This document shows, piece after piece, positions 39,844 to 48,522 of a DNA stretch of 64,000 nucleotides. Positions within the stretch are counted from its first letter, which is position 1. Each line of letters begins with the position of its first letter. The DNA is taken from positions 62,001-126,000 of the forward strand of contig NZ_JAAKDW010000005.1 of assembly GCF_011038845.1 (NCBI RefSeq), written 5' to 3'. The stretch comes from Enterococcus sp. ZJ1622. Its GTDB lineage: Bacteria > Bacillota > Bacilli > Lactobacillales > Enterococcaceae. The notes beneath the pieces were generated by a model. It had not been told where the DNA came from. It did not search any database and saw only the letters and a program-made list of their open reading frames with translations. The translations under genes were made by a program, and so were the position numbers.

Positions 39844-40379
39844 TTAGTCGATAAATAATTGTTGAATCTGCTGATCGAAGCTTTCCGGTTGCCATTGATC
39901 ATTTATCTGTTCACAAAATACAAGACTGCAAGTCGACTGATGGAAATTTTCCAGATACCGATCATAGTAGCCACCTCCAAAGCCGATGCGATAGCCGCTA
40001 CGATTGTACACCACACCAGGCACAATCAAAAGATCAATAGCTTCTGGCAGATACAGTTTTGCATCGGTTGGTTCAAGTACGCCAAAGCTGGAACGTTTCA
40101 AAACCGTGTGTTCATTCAGTTCATAAAATGCCATCTGACGTTTTGGCAAAGTTTTGGGGACAACGATCTTTTTATGGTCCGACCAAGCACGTTCGATGAC
40201 TGGCTGCGTAGCCAATTCCGATTCATTGGACAAAGTTATCCCGATCACATTTGCCTGCTGCCATGACTTGCTGGAAAACAGCTTATTATAAATACGCTGT
40301 TCTTTTTAACCTCGTTTTTTGCCAGTTGATTCAATAACTGAATACCGGAACGTCTAAGCTTCTCTTTTGTCTGATCCAA
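39844..40379 (-). pseudogene. 5-formyltetrahydrofolate cyclo-ligase, split by a one-base frameshift
   Basis: The usual 5-FCL is about 180 residues and makes methenyl-THF from 5-formyl-THF. Here two frames join. The N-part reads KEKLRRSGIQLLNQLAKNEVKK and the C-part KEQRIYNKLFSSKSWQQANV, continuing to the GFGGGYYDRYL motif. The break is at 40303-40307, where the coding strand has five A and six would restore the frame. A TTG at 40377-40379 with AAGGAAGG eight bases before is a likely start. Upstream ATG at 40529 is in frame but extends 50 unrelated residues. Real mutation or sequencing error cannot be told here. Confidence 0.8.
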
Positions 40380-40525
40380 AGAATCAACCTTCCTTCTCTC
40401 ATAGAATGGTATCGGAAAATCCGAAAAATAGCAATCGAACTTCTCGATAATCTTATCTGATACAAAAAAGACACGATCAGCAAACGATCGGTCTTTCTTA
40501 ATATACTCTAAAAAAACAAGTGAAA

Positions 40526-41521
40526 TCAATGCTGCTTTTGCTTGACAAACAACAAATAGAGAAAATAAGGTGCGCCCATTATGGCGATCAATATCCCTGT
40601 TGGCACTTCCCCGCTTGGAAGAATCAATCGAGCCAAGATATCTGCTGTATTCACGAATAAGGCGCCAAATAAACTGCTGAACAAAAAGGTACTGGTATTT
40701 TCTCTTCGTGTGATCATTTTAGCCGCATGAGGCGCTAATAACCCAATAAATGACAAACTCCCGGCTACAGCCACACTTCCGCATGAAAGAGCAACCGCTA
40801 AAACTAGCAGCAGACGCTGGCTTCTTACCACATCCACACCCAAACTCTGAGCTCTCTCATGACCAAAAGACAACAGGCCGATTCTTCGGCTATATATCAG
40901 GACGATTGGGAACAAAACAACTGTCCATGGCAGCAATGTCCAGACGTAAGGCCAGCTGGCTCCCCAGATCGAGCCCGCAAGCCACGCATTGACAAATCCA
41001 TAATTTTCTTTCGTCAAACGAATAGTCAATAAAAGAGTCAATGCAGAAAAACCTGCATTCACCGCTATCCCTGACAATAAGATACGGTTCATCCCCAAAA
41101 AACTTCCGCGTCTATACGCTGTCAGGTAGACCAGTAAGGACGCCAGCAAACCGCCCAAAAAAGCAACTAGCAGTAAAAAGACAGGAGAGGAATCACTAGC
41201 AAAGAAGCCTAGATACAGCATAACAAATAATCCTGCACCAGAATTGATCCCCAATATACTGGAATCAGCTAGCTCGTTTCTAGTCACCCCTTGTAAAAGA
41301 TAACCTGAAACCCCTAAACATGCACCTGCCAATAAACTGATCAGCAGACGAGGCAACCGGAATTCCACTACGACAAGCTGCTGTGCCATCGTTCCCTTTC
41401 CTGCGAAAACAGCTGACAACTGATCAATATAAATGAACGGCGTACCGATCATCAAACTCCCAACGATCGTCAAGCATAACACAAATAATAGCGTATATAG
41501 AACCCAATGATTCTTTTTCAT
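40526..41521 (-). CDS. FecCD-type siderophore ABC permease
   Basis: A 331-residue permease with about nine or ten membrane segments. It belongs to the FecCD family, shown by LAGACLGVSGYLLQGVTRN and GSLSFIGLLAPHAAK (a coupling loop). It pairs with the other permease and the ATPase to import ferric siderophore. It overlaps the upstream permease by four bases and ends close to the broken 5-FCL gene. Which siderophore is unknown. Confidence 0.9.
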   Translation of the reverse strand: MKKNHWVLYTLLFVLCLTIVGSLMIGTPFIYIDQLSAVFAGKGTMAQQLVVVEFRLPRLLISLLAGACLGVSGYLLQGVTRNELADSSILGINSGAGLFVMLYLGFFASDSSPVFLLLVAFLGGLLASLLVYLTAYRRGSFLGMNRILLSGIAVNAGFSALTLLLTIRLTKENYGFVNAWLAGSIWGASWPYVWTLLPWTVVLFPIVLIYSRRIGLLSFGHERAQSLGVDVVRSQRLLLVLAVALSCGSVAVAGSLSFIGLLAPHAAKMITRRENTSTFLFSSLFGALFVNTADILARLILPSGEVPTGILIAIMGAPYFLYLLFVKQKQH

Positions 41522-42507
41522 AGATGCTGCCTCCTTACTTGCAAGAGCAAAAAGGGCACGCCAATCAGTGCAATCACTAATCCAAAAGGCGTCTCAAAAG
41601 GCGGATTGAGCATCCGTGCAAGAAAATCGGCGAGCATGACTAAACAGCCGCCGCCTAAAAATGACGCAGGCAAAACATATCGGTAATCCGTTCCCAAGAC
41701 ACCGCGAATGACTGGCGGTACCATCAACCCGATAAACGAAACCGGTCCAACCAGTGAGACTGCTATAGCTGCAAGGATCGCTACAAGTCCGAAAGCAATC
41801 AATCGAGTACGTCTCGGATGGCCACCCAAAGCCAGTGCATGGGATTCGCTCAAATTGACTAATGAGATAGATTTTCCCAATAAAAAAGCAAAAAAAACAG
41901 CGATTGCGTATACAGGGAACAAGACTGTCAGCTGCTTCCACGTAATATTGGCTGCGCCACCGACAAACCAAAAAGCTAGATCTTGCTGTAAATTGAACAA
42001 CTGTGTCAGTGCTTGGCTGATCGCAGTAAAAAATGAACTGACTGCCACTCCTGCTAAAATCAGCTGCATCGGGTCCATACCCATTTTTGAAAACTGTAAA
42101 AATCCAAAAACAAGCAAAGTGACAAGAAAAGAACCCGCCAAAGAAACAAGAAAAACAGAAAAAGAAGAAGCGTCTGGCCAGAATGCAAAACTCACAGCCA
42201 TTGCCAAGGATGCACCGGCATTGATCCCAAGTAACCCTGAGTCAGCCAGCGTATTCCTTGTCACACCTTGCATCAATGCCCCACTTAAAGCAAAACAGCT
42301 GCCAACAAGAAAAGCGCCGATCACTCGTGGAAGCCGGATCGTTCGGATAATCTGCTGGGACTGATTCGCTGTATCAAAACGAAACAATGCTAACCAGAAG
42401 TCGCGATGTGCGATTGACACCGCTCCATTAGAAAGAGCTAGAAAAAAAATCGCCACAGCGATGACTACAAGCAGAAAAAGAAAACTGCTCTTTTTTCGTA
42501 CACTCAT
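41518..42507 (-). CDS. FecCD-type siderophore ABC permease
   Basis: The second half of the transport channel, 329 residues with about ten membrane segments. It carries FALSGALMQGVTRN near the start and GPVSFIGLMVPPVIR in the coupling loop. It overlaps both the ATPase gene upstream (42504-42507) and the other permease gene downstream, giving a tightly coupled ABC operon. Confidence 0.9.
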   Translation of the reverse strand: MSVRKKSSFLFLLVVIAVAIFFLALSNGAVSIAHRDFWLALFRFDTANQSQQIIRTIRLPRVIGAFLVGSCFALSGALMQGVTRNTLADSGLLGINAGASLAMAVSFAFWPDASSFSVFLVSLAGSFLVTLLVFGFLQFSKMGMDPMQLILAGVAVSSFFTAISQALTQLFNLQQDLAFWFVGGAANITWKQLTVLFPVYAIAVFFAFLLGKSISLVNLSESHALALGGHPRRTRLIAFGLVAILAAIAVSLVGPVSFIGLMVPPVIRGVLGTDYRYVLPASFLGGGCLVMLADFLARMLNPPFETPFGLVIALIGVPFLLLQVRRQHL

Positions 42508-43310
42508 CTTCTTACCTCCCGCTGTTTCGACAACAGATCATAAGTCAAGAAAACAGGTTTGTTTGTTTCGGGCAGAGTCACGATCTGTGCATCGATCTCG
42601 AATAATTGTTTCATGCATTCTTTTGTGATCACTTCGTCTGGTGTCCCTTTTACAATCAGTTCCCCCTCTTTTAATCCGATCAAATAATCGGAAAAGCGGG
42701 AAGCATGATTGATATCGTGAATCGACATTAAAATCGTCGTATGTTTTATCCGATTGATGTCAGCCAGAAGATGCAAGATTTCCAATTGATGTGCTGGATC
42801 TAAAAATGTCGTAGGCTCATCAAGGATCAGAATATCTGTTTCTTGTGCTAATGCCATGGCAATCCAGACACGTTGCGATTGTCCGCCAGATAACGTAGCA
42901 ATCTCCCTTGTCCGGAATGAAAGAAGTCCTGTCGCCTCCAGCGCCCAATCGATTGCTTTCATATCCTGTTCGTCCAGTCCTTTGAATGGCTGCTGATAAG
43001 GATATCTACCATAGGAAACCACCTCTTCTACGGTCATTCCCAGAGGATGTTCACTGCTTTGGGCAAGCAAAGCGACTTTTCTTGCTAATTCTTTTGGACG
43101 ATATGTAGAGATATCTGACCCATCCACGATGATTTTTCCCTTTTTAATGGGAAGGATCCTGGTAAAGCTTTTCAGCAAAGTAGATTTGCCACTACCGTTC
43201 GGTCCTATGAGACTAGTGATTTTTCCTGTTGGAATTTCGACCGAAAGCTTATCAATGATTTGTTTGTTCTGATAGCCTGTCGCGATCTCAACCGCTTCTA
43301 AATTTGTCAT
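42504..43310 (-). CDS. Siderophore ABC transporter ATP-binding protein
   Basis: An ATPase of the FepC/FhuC family. Walker A is GPNGSGKSTLLKS, the signature LSGGQSQRVWIAMAL, Walker B ILILDEPTTFLD and the switch His in MSIHDINHA. I start at MTNLEAVEIA (ATG at 43308-43310), which has GAGAGG nine bases before; earlier ATGs at 43343 and 43319 lack usable sites. This gives 268 residues. It is divergent from the binding-protein gene, with a Fur-like box at each start. Confidence 0.92.
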   Translation of the reverse strand: MTNLEAVEIATGYQNKQIIDKLSVEIPTGKITSLIGPNGSGKSTLLKSFTRILPIKKGKIIVDGSDISTYRPKELARKVALLAQSSEHPLGMTVEEVVSYGRYPYQQPFKGLDEQDMKAIDWALEATGLLSFRTREIATLSGGQSQRVWIAMALAQETDILILDEPTTFLDPAHQLEILHLLADINRIKHTTILMSIHDINHASRFSDYLIGLKEGELIVKGTPDEVITKECMKQLFEIDAQIVTLPETNKPVFLTYDLLSKQREVRR

Positions 43311-43325
43311 CTCACCCATCCTCTC

Positions 43326-43344
43326 ATTGAAAACCATTCTCAAT
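43326..43344. promoter_or_regulatory. Fur-like operator before the ATPase gene
   Basis: The imperfect inverted repeat ATTGAAAACCATTCTCAAT resembles iron-dependent (Fur) boxes. It lies within 35 bases of the ATPase start and would be expected to repress under iron sufficiency. Match is by eye. Confidence 0.5.
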
Positions 43345-43405
43345 TATGACGTTACTTCACAAATACGTCAAGCCTTAGTTCACATGCCTGACTATAAAAA
43401 ATCGA

Positions 43406-43455
43406 TTGACAGTACCGCTAATATCAGGAATAATAGCAAATGAGAAAGATTCTCA
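43406..43455 (+). promoter_or_regulatory. Promoter and Fur-like box before the binding-protein gene
   Basis: TTGACA (43406-43411) and AATAAT (43429-43434) are 17 bases apart. Just after is TGAGAAAGATTCTCA (43441-43455), a perfect TGAGAA-N3-TTCTCA palindrome. This is 20 bases before the ATG. Iron-dependent repression is the likely role. Confidence 0.6.
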
Positions 43456-43474
43456 ATTATAGTAGGAGGAAAAA

Positions 43475-44425
43475 ATGAAAATAAAACCAAAACTATTCAC
43501 AATCTTGAGTACTGTGTTACTGATAGGTGTGCTGAGTGCATGTTCTCCAACAGAAAAAAACAGTAGTGCCGAATCAGCAGATCAAGCGGCTCAAGGCACA
43601 CATACCGTTACAGACACTTTAGGCCATAAGGTAGTAATCCCTAATCAGCCGAAACGAATCATCGGGAGTTACTTGGAAGACTATCTGATTGCATTAGGAG
43701 AAAAGCCAGTTGCACAATGGACGGTGGGCAGTGGTTCGATCCAAGATTATCTGCAAGGTGATTTAAAAAATGTACCAACGATCTCTTATGACTTGCCGTA
43801 TGAAAAAGTCTTGAGTTTTGAGCCTGATCTTCTACTTATCTCCTCAACAGCTGCAGTCGAAGGCGGGAAATATGAACAATATAGCAAGATTGCTCCCACC
43901 TATGTCGTCAAAAACGGGACAGACGTTACGTGGGAAGAACAGTTGAAAGATGTCGGTAATGCACTCGACAAAAAAGCGCAAGCAGACAAAATCATCTCGG
44001 ATTATCAAGAGACAGTGAAGCAAACAAGAACGGAGCTAGCTGATAAAATCAAAGGAAAGACAGCAGCAGTCCTTTGGGTGACCAACAATTCAGCCTTTCT
44101 CGTAAGCCAGAACCGCTCAAGTGGAAGAATCGTCTATGACGACCTGCAATTCGGTGTGCCAAGCTTAGTCGAAGAAGTATCAAAAGAAGCGACATCCGAC
44201 TGGTCAGCTGTTTCTTCTGAAAAATTAGCGGAATTAGATGCAGATTACCTGATTCTTGTCAATAGTGACAAAGATGCAGCGATGTTTGACCAACCGAGCT
44301 GGCAAAACCTGAAAGCTGTCCAGGAAAATCACGTGTTGGAATTCGGACCTGAATCCAGTTGGTTATATAACGGGCCGATCGCAAGCAAAGAAATGATCCA
44401 AGATATCAAAAATCAATTGGATTGA
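43475..44425 (+). CDS. Ferric siderophore-binding lipoprotein
   Basis: A 316-residue substrate-binding protein of the FhuD/FepB class III fold. The signal peptide ends in the lipobox LSAC (Cys at residue 23). The N-lobe begins HTVTDTLGHKVVIPNQPKRIIG, typical of ferric siderophore-binding proteins. It is the binding partner of the divergent permease operon. AGGAGG precedes the ATG. Ligand unknown. Confidence 0.9.
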   Translation: MKIKPKLFTILSTVLLIGVLSACSPTEKNSSAESADQAAQGTHTVTDTLGHKVVIPNQPKRIIGSYLEDYLIALGEKPVAQWTVGSGSIQDYLQGDLKNVPTISYDLPYEKVLSFEPDLLLISSTAAVEGGKYEQYSKIAPTYVVKNGTDVTWEEQLKDVGNALDKKAQADKIISDYQETVKQTRTELADKIKGKTAAVLWVTNNSAFLVSQNRSSGRIVYDDLQFGVPSLVEEVSKEATSDWSAVSSEKLAELDADYLILVNSDKDAAMFDQPSWQNLKAVQENHVLEFGPESSWLYNGPIASKEMIQDIKNQLD

Positions 44426-44450
44426 TCACTTTTTTCCATAAATCAAAAAA

Positions 44451-44479
44451 ACATCCGATGAACCTGCGGATGTTTTTTT
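44451..44479 (+). terminator. Terminator after the binding-protein gene
   Basis: ACATCCG pairs with CGGATGT around a nine-base loop, followed by T7. It is about 25 bases past the stop codon. Confidence 0.85.
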
Positions 44480-44535
44480 GCGTGGCTAACGATTCTATCG
44501 GACTTTTTTTGCGTGCCTTCTAATCTCTCCAGCTT

Positions 44536-45027
44536 TCACAGCCGTTCCCATTTTTGGAACCGGTGAGGGTATCGGTTTTCTTTATCTGTGATCCCGATAT
44601 GCTCTTCTGTCAGTTGGAATCCAGAAAAATCAATCTCCCCGATATAAGTATCCCCTTCAAATTCTGCGTCAATCAGTGTACGCCAGATCACCCCTGTTTC
44701 TGGCAGCAGTTCCTGAAAAATCCTGCTTCCTCCAGAAACATAAATATCCTCTGACTGATTGTTGCTGTACGCCAATAATTCTTCGATCGAATGCATGACT
44801 TCCGCATTTTTTTTCACCTGAAAATCCGATTGTGTGGTCAAAACGATGATGTGTCGATAAGGAATAGATAAATCCCCCATTCCTTCATAGGTTTTTCTAC
44901 CCATCACTAAGATCCGATCCATCGTGTGTTCCCGAAAAAAACGCATATCATTCGGTAGTCTCCACGGCAGCAAACCATCTTTTCCGATCAGCCCATTCTT
45001 GTCTTGGGCCCACATTGAGATAAACAT
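44536..45027 (-). CDS. folA: Dihydrofolate reductase
   Basis: It reduces dihydrofolate with NADPH and is the trimethoprim target. The 163 residues have MWAQDKNGLIGKDGLLPW, the conserved LPNDMRFFREHT and VMGRKTYEG. GGGAGG precedes the ATG. No thymidylate synthase is adjacent here; it is usually found close to folA in related species. No evident acquired resistance context. Confidence 0.93.
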   Translation of the reverse strand: MFISMWAQDKNGLIGKDGLLPWRLPNDMRFFREHTMDRILVMGRKTYEGMGDLSIPYRHIIVLTTQSDFQVKKNAEVMHSIEELLAYSNNQSEDIYVSGGSRIFQELLPETGVIWRTLIDAEFEGDTYIGEIDFSGFQLTEEHIGITDKENRYPHRFQKWERL

Positions 45028-45074
45028 GTTCTCCCCTCCCAGATTTTCTTTCTATTCTACATTTTTTATAAAAA

Positions 45075-45107
45075 AGGAGCTGAGACAAAAGTATTGTCTC
45101 AACTCCT
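45075..45107 (-). terminator. Terminator upstream of folA
   Basis: AGGAGCTGAGACAA pairs with TTGTCTCAACTCCT around a five-base loop; on the minus strand T6 follows. It could end transcription coming from rpmG or the repeats. Confidence 0.85.
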
Positions 45108-45114
45108 ATTTCCC

Positions 45115-45359
45115 AATAAACGGTGTTCTCCTACCAACTCCTCGGGCACAAGTCACAATATTCATCAAACATGAGAAGCTGTTTTTTGAAATTGTTCCTT
45201 GTGCCTCAGAGTTAAACGGCAGGCTCACAACCTCTGATAAACGGTGTTCCAGAAGTAACTTCTTCGAAAAATAAGCCGAAATTTCACAAAAATTTGAAAA
45301 GCAATTTTCGTAAATTCCTTCTTATTTCTTGAAGCTGCCCACTTCTGTCACAACCTCCT
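45115..45359. repeat. Two tandem hairpin repeat units, opposite orientation to 37126-37420
   Basis: Read on the minus strand, the units begin GAGGTTGTGA and end GAACACCGTTTA: unit D 45237-45359 and unit E 45115-45235. Each interior is self-complementary: D pairs CAGAAGT...CTTC with GAAG...ACTTCTG, and E pairs GGCACAAG with CTTGTGCC. They fill the gap between the terminator at 45075 and rpmG. See 37126-37420 for the other copies. Confidence 0.78.
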
Positions 45360-45367
45360 TAAAAAGC

Positions 45368-45518
45368 CTTATTTTGTTTCACGGTGCAAAGTAACTTTGC
45401 GTTCGCGTGGGCAATATTTTTGTTTTTCCAAACGATCAGGGTTGTTACGTTTGTTTTTGCTTGTTAGATAGTTACGTTCTTTACAAGAAGTACATTCTAA
45501 TGTGATGTTTACGCGCAT
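45368..45518 (-). pseudogene. rpmG: Ribosomal protein L33, broken by a one-base insertion
   Basis: The normal 49-residue L33 begins [19 protein letters not shown] and should continue [22 protein letters not shown]. Here the coding strand has six A at 45416-45421 where five would keep the frame. Translation changes after EKQK to [12 protein letters not shown] and stops, while the [16 protein letters not shown] tail is intact in the next frame. The ATG at 45516-45518 has a GGAGG site. Enterococci usually have other rpmG copies, so loss may be tolerated. Error in a homopolymer is an equal explanation. Confidence 0.75.
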
Positions 45519-45772
45519 GTTTTTCCCTCCCATTTTTACTAGAATCCTCTAAGATGACTCTCAGACTTGATTATCTTACCATGATTTTACGTTGAATGCT
45601 AGCCTTTTTCAGAAATTTGTTAAGTAGTTTTACTTGACGAAGAAAACTATTCATTATTGCCTGCTCCACTTCACAAACAAATCTTTTTTCTTTTTACAAC
45701 AATGCGCTTACACTTGAAGTAAGGACTGCTGATTTCAAGCAGACAGATCAACTACTTAAGGAGGACAACAAT

Positions 45773-46219
45773 ATGCCATGGAATATGAACGATTTTCCGC
45801 CTGCAATGAAGAATCTAGAGGAATTGACGAGGAAAAAAGCGATCGACATCGGAAATGCTCTATTGGATGAAGGTTATCCTGACAGTCGGGCGATCCCAAT
45901 CGCCATCGATCAAGCAAAAGAATGGTTCGACGGCGCTAGTGAATCAGAGAAAAAAGATTTTGCTCATGAAAAAAATCCTTCGAAAAATGACAAACATGAA
46001 ACGAATCCCCGAGCAGCAAAACTCTTGGATGCGGATGTGACTGTCAAGTTCGAAGAGGATCGCTGGGTCGTTCGATCAAAAGGAGCAGAAAAAGCCAGCA
46101 ACCATTTTGACACAAAAGATGAGGCGGTAGAAAAAGGAAAAGAAATCGCCAGAAACAAAGAGACTTCTGTCGTGGTATACAAAAAAGACGGCTCAAAAGA
46201 CAGAGAGATCCATTACTAA
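45773..46219 (+). CDS. DUF2188 domain protein
   Basis: A 148-residue hydrophilic protein. The N-terminal half (MPWNMNDFPPAMKNLEE...) resembles small enterococcal stress-type proteins. The C-terminal half (about 85-148) reads VTVKFEEDRWVVRSKGAEKAS and ends DGSKDREIHY, the DUF2188 pattern. Function is unknown; similar domains are often in general-stress proteins. GGAGG precedes the ATG. It stands alone, with terminators on both sides. Promoter candidates upstream (a TTGACG near 45638) are unclear. Confidence 0.7.
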   Translation: MPWNMNDFPPAMKNLEELTRKKAIDIGNALLDEGYPDSRAIPIAIDQAKEWFDGASESEKKDFAHEKNPSKNDKHETNPRAAKLLDADVTVKFEEDRWVVRSKGAEKASNHFDTKDEAVEKGKEIARNKETSVVVYKKDGSKDREIHY

Positions 46220-46242
46220 ACAAGTCATGATACAAAGAAGCG

Positions 46243-46286
46243 GAGCACCCTGAAAGATCAACGTCTTCAAGGATGCTCCGTTTTTA
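46243..46286. terminator. Shared terminator of the DUF2188 gene and asnB
   Basis: CGGAGCA and TGCTCCG form the base of a hairpin with inner CTTGAAG-like pairing, followed by T5. It lies between convergent genes, ending about 10 bases before the asnB stop codon. Confidence 0.65.
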
Positions 46287-46296
46287 TTTCATATGA

Positions 46297-48192
46297 TCAA
46301 ACAGTGACATAATCGATTGGTTCTGCTTGTGGGATCGTTTCGTCTACAAAGTATACTTTATACCAAGTCAAGAAACTGAAAATCGTCCAGATCTTGCGTT
46401 GTTCTTCTTTGCGTCCGTCATGATGATCATTCAATAATTGCATGATTTTTTCTTGATCAAAGAACTCCTTCGCAAAATCTGCTTCAAATAGTGCTTTGAC
46501 TTGTTCGTATCCATGTTCTTCTTTCAGCCAGGCTTTGATTGGTACCGGGAAACCTAACTTCACGCGGTTCGACCATTCTTCTGGCAAATGATTGTTTGCT
46601 GCTTGTCTGAAGATGTCTTTTGTATTGTTCTGATTCAGCAAATATTTGCTTGGGATCTGTTGAGCCAGTTTCATGACTTCGATATCCAGTAATGGCACGC
46701 GGACTTCTAATGAACTTGCCATAGAAAGTTTATCTGCTTTCAGCAAGATATCTTTTGGCATCCATTGATGAAGATCGACATACTGCATCTTATTCACTTC
46801 ATCTTTGATACCATCTGTTTTTTCATAATGAACTGCCATGATATCATTCACAGTCGGTGCTTGCTGGAATTCAGGAGTCAATAGATCTGCTGCTTCGGAT
46901 TCCTCGAACACTCTTGCGTGACCGATGAAATATTCCTTCGCAGGCGCAAGAGATTCATATAAATGAATCCGTCCATGGAAGTTTTTCATCTTACCGATCT
47001 TCCGTCCTAAGTTGTAACGTGTCCCTTTCGGCAATTTTTTCAATCCCTGTGCAACGACGCGGATGAATTTTGAATTCGTATGGAATCCATATGTCTGGTA
47101 TCCTGCAAACAATTCGTCAGCCCCTTCGCCAGATTGAACCACACGAACACTTTGCGATGCTAAGTTTGCCAAGAAATACAATGGCACGCATGAAGGATTG
47201 GAATCAGGTTCATCCAAATGATATTGGATCAGCGGGAACGCTTTGAAGGACATATCGCCATCGATCACAGCTGCAGTATTGTCCAAGTCTAGCATTTCCG
47301 TCAATTTTCTTGCTTCGATTGCTTCATTGTATGTCTTATCGTCAAATCCGATCGAAAATGAATGATCTGGTTTCAATACAGAGGTGACATAACTTGAGTC
47401 CACACCGCTTGATAAAAATGATCCTACTTCCACATCACTGACTGTGTGTGCTTCAATCGAAGTTTGGACTGTTTCGTCAATTTTCTTGATCCAATCTTCT
47501 CGGGAATAATTTCCTTTTGTTTCAAAATCAGCATCCCAGTACTGTTGAATATCTAATTGTCCGTCTTTATAGGTGAAATAATGTCCTTCTGGCAATCGGT
47601 AGACACCTTTAAAGAAAGTCTCACCGTTCAATGGAGAATATTGGAAAGTCATGTAAGGTTTCAATGCCGCTTTATTCAATTCTTTTTCAAAATCTGGATG
47701 AGGTAAAAAGCTTTTGATCTCTGATCCGAACATGAATGTCCCATTCATTTCAGCATAGTAATAAGGTTTGATCCCGAAATGGTCACGAGCACCGAATAAT
47801 TCATTTTTTTCGTTGTCCCAAATCGCAAAAGCAAACATTCCGCGAATTTTTTGTAACAGGTCTGTTCCCCATTCTTCATAGCCGTGCAGTAAAACTTCTG
47901 TATCTGCATGTGTTTGGAAAACGTGTCCTGCAGCGATCAATTCTTCTCGTAGTGGCTGATAATTATAGATCTCACCGTTGAAGATGATGATTTTTGTTCG
48001 ATCTTCGTTATAAATAGGCTGTGTGCCGCCCTCTAAATCAATGATACTCAATCTTCTAAATCCTAAAGCAACATGTTTATCGATATATTCACCAGAGCTA
48101 TTTGGGCCGCGGTGGACGATCCGATCCATCATTGCGTTCACAATTGTTTTTTTGTTGTCTTTGTCGTTCACAAAACCTACAATTCCGCACAT
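46297..48192 (-). CDS. asnB: Asparagine synthase (glutamine-hydrolysing)
   Basis: It makes asparagine from aspartate, glutamine and ATP. The 631 residues have the N-terminal nucleophile MCGIVGFVND (Cys2), the glutaminase domain (1-210) and the PP-loop FLSSGVDSSYV in the synthetase domain. This is the long form common in Bacillales. The gene ends the core region next to the prophage. I could not define its promoter; 48193-48440 shows AT-rich DNA with no clear gene. Confidence 0.95.
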   Translation of the reverse strand: MCGIVGFVNDKDNKKTIVNAMMDRIVHRGPNSSGEYIDKHVALGFRRLSIIDLEGGTQPIYNEDRTKIIIFNGEIYNYQPLREELIAAGHVFQTHADTEVLLHGYEEWGTDLLQKIRGMFAFAIWDNEKNELFGARDHFGIKPYYYAEMNGTFMFGSEIKSFLPHPDFEKELNKAALKPYMTFQYSPLNGETFFKGVYRLPEGHYFTYKDGQLDIQQYWDADFETKGNYSREDWIKKIDETVQTSIEAHTVSDVEVGSFLSSGVDSSYVTSVLKPDHSFSIGFDDKTYNEAIEARKLTEMLDLDNTAAVIDGDMSFKAFPLIQYHLDEPDSNPSCVPLYFLANLASQSVRVVQSGEGADELFAGYQTYGFHTNSKFIRVVAQGLKKLPKGTRYNLGRKIGKMKNFHGRIHLYESLAPAKEYFIGHARVFEESEAADLLTPEFQQAPTVNDIMAVHYEKTDGIKDEVNKMQYVDLHQWMPKDILLKADKLSMASSLEVRVPLLDIEVMKLAQQIPSKYLLNQNNTKDIFRQAANNHLPEEWSNRVKLGFPVPIKAWLKEEHGYEQVKALFEADFAKEFFDQEKIMQLLNDHHDGRKEEQRKIWTIFSFLTWYKVYFVDETIPQAEPIDYVTV

Positions 48193-48449
48193 TTAACTTT
48201 CACATCCTAATAAAAATTACTATTCATTTTTTCATTCACATGCATCTTATCATAGAACGAAGCAAGTACGATTGATTTGCTGCTTACAATTTCGTCACAT
48301 GAAAACAATCAATGAAAATTTTGCTTTTTCAGCAAAAATATAGTCCCAAAAACTAATTTACCACGTTTTCTTTTTGGAAGCTATCTTATTATCTTTCGAT
48401 TAAAAAAAAATTAGATGTTCTCGGCAAAAAGCCGTCCGATGATAAAAAA

Positions 48450-48472
48450 GGAGTACTAAAAGGGGTACTCTT
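48450..48472 (-). terminator. Hairpin downstream of the tRNA remnant
   Basis: GAGTAC pairs with GTACTC around an A/G-rich loop, with A and T runs at both sides. Together with the next hairpin it gives two terminators in tandem for transcripts coming from the prophage end. Confidence 0.6.
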
Positions 48473-48483
48473 TTAAAAAAAGA

Positions 48484-48511
48484 GAGCTATCCAGCAAATG
48501 CCGGATAGCTC
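48484..48511 (-). terminator. Terminator of the original tRNA gene
   Basis: GAGCTATCC pairs with GGATAGCTC with an inner GC-AAAT-GC loop. On the minus strand T7 follows (48475-48483). It lies just past the tRNA 3' end remnant, as expected for the intact gene before the prophage inserted. Confidence 0.8.
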
Positions 48512-48522
48512 AGAAATGTTGA

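Noticed and set aside
40380-40529. Upstream 50-residue extension of the 5-FCL N-terminal frame as a separate small gene
   Set aside because: No ribosome site fits the ATG at 40529 well, it overlaps the permease stop, and the residues match no 5-FCL; it may simply be an open frame by chance.
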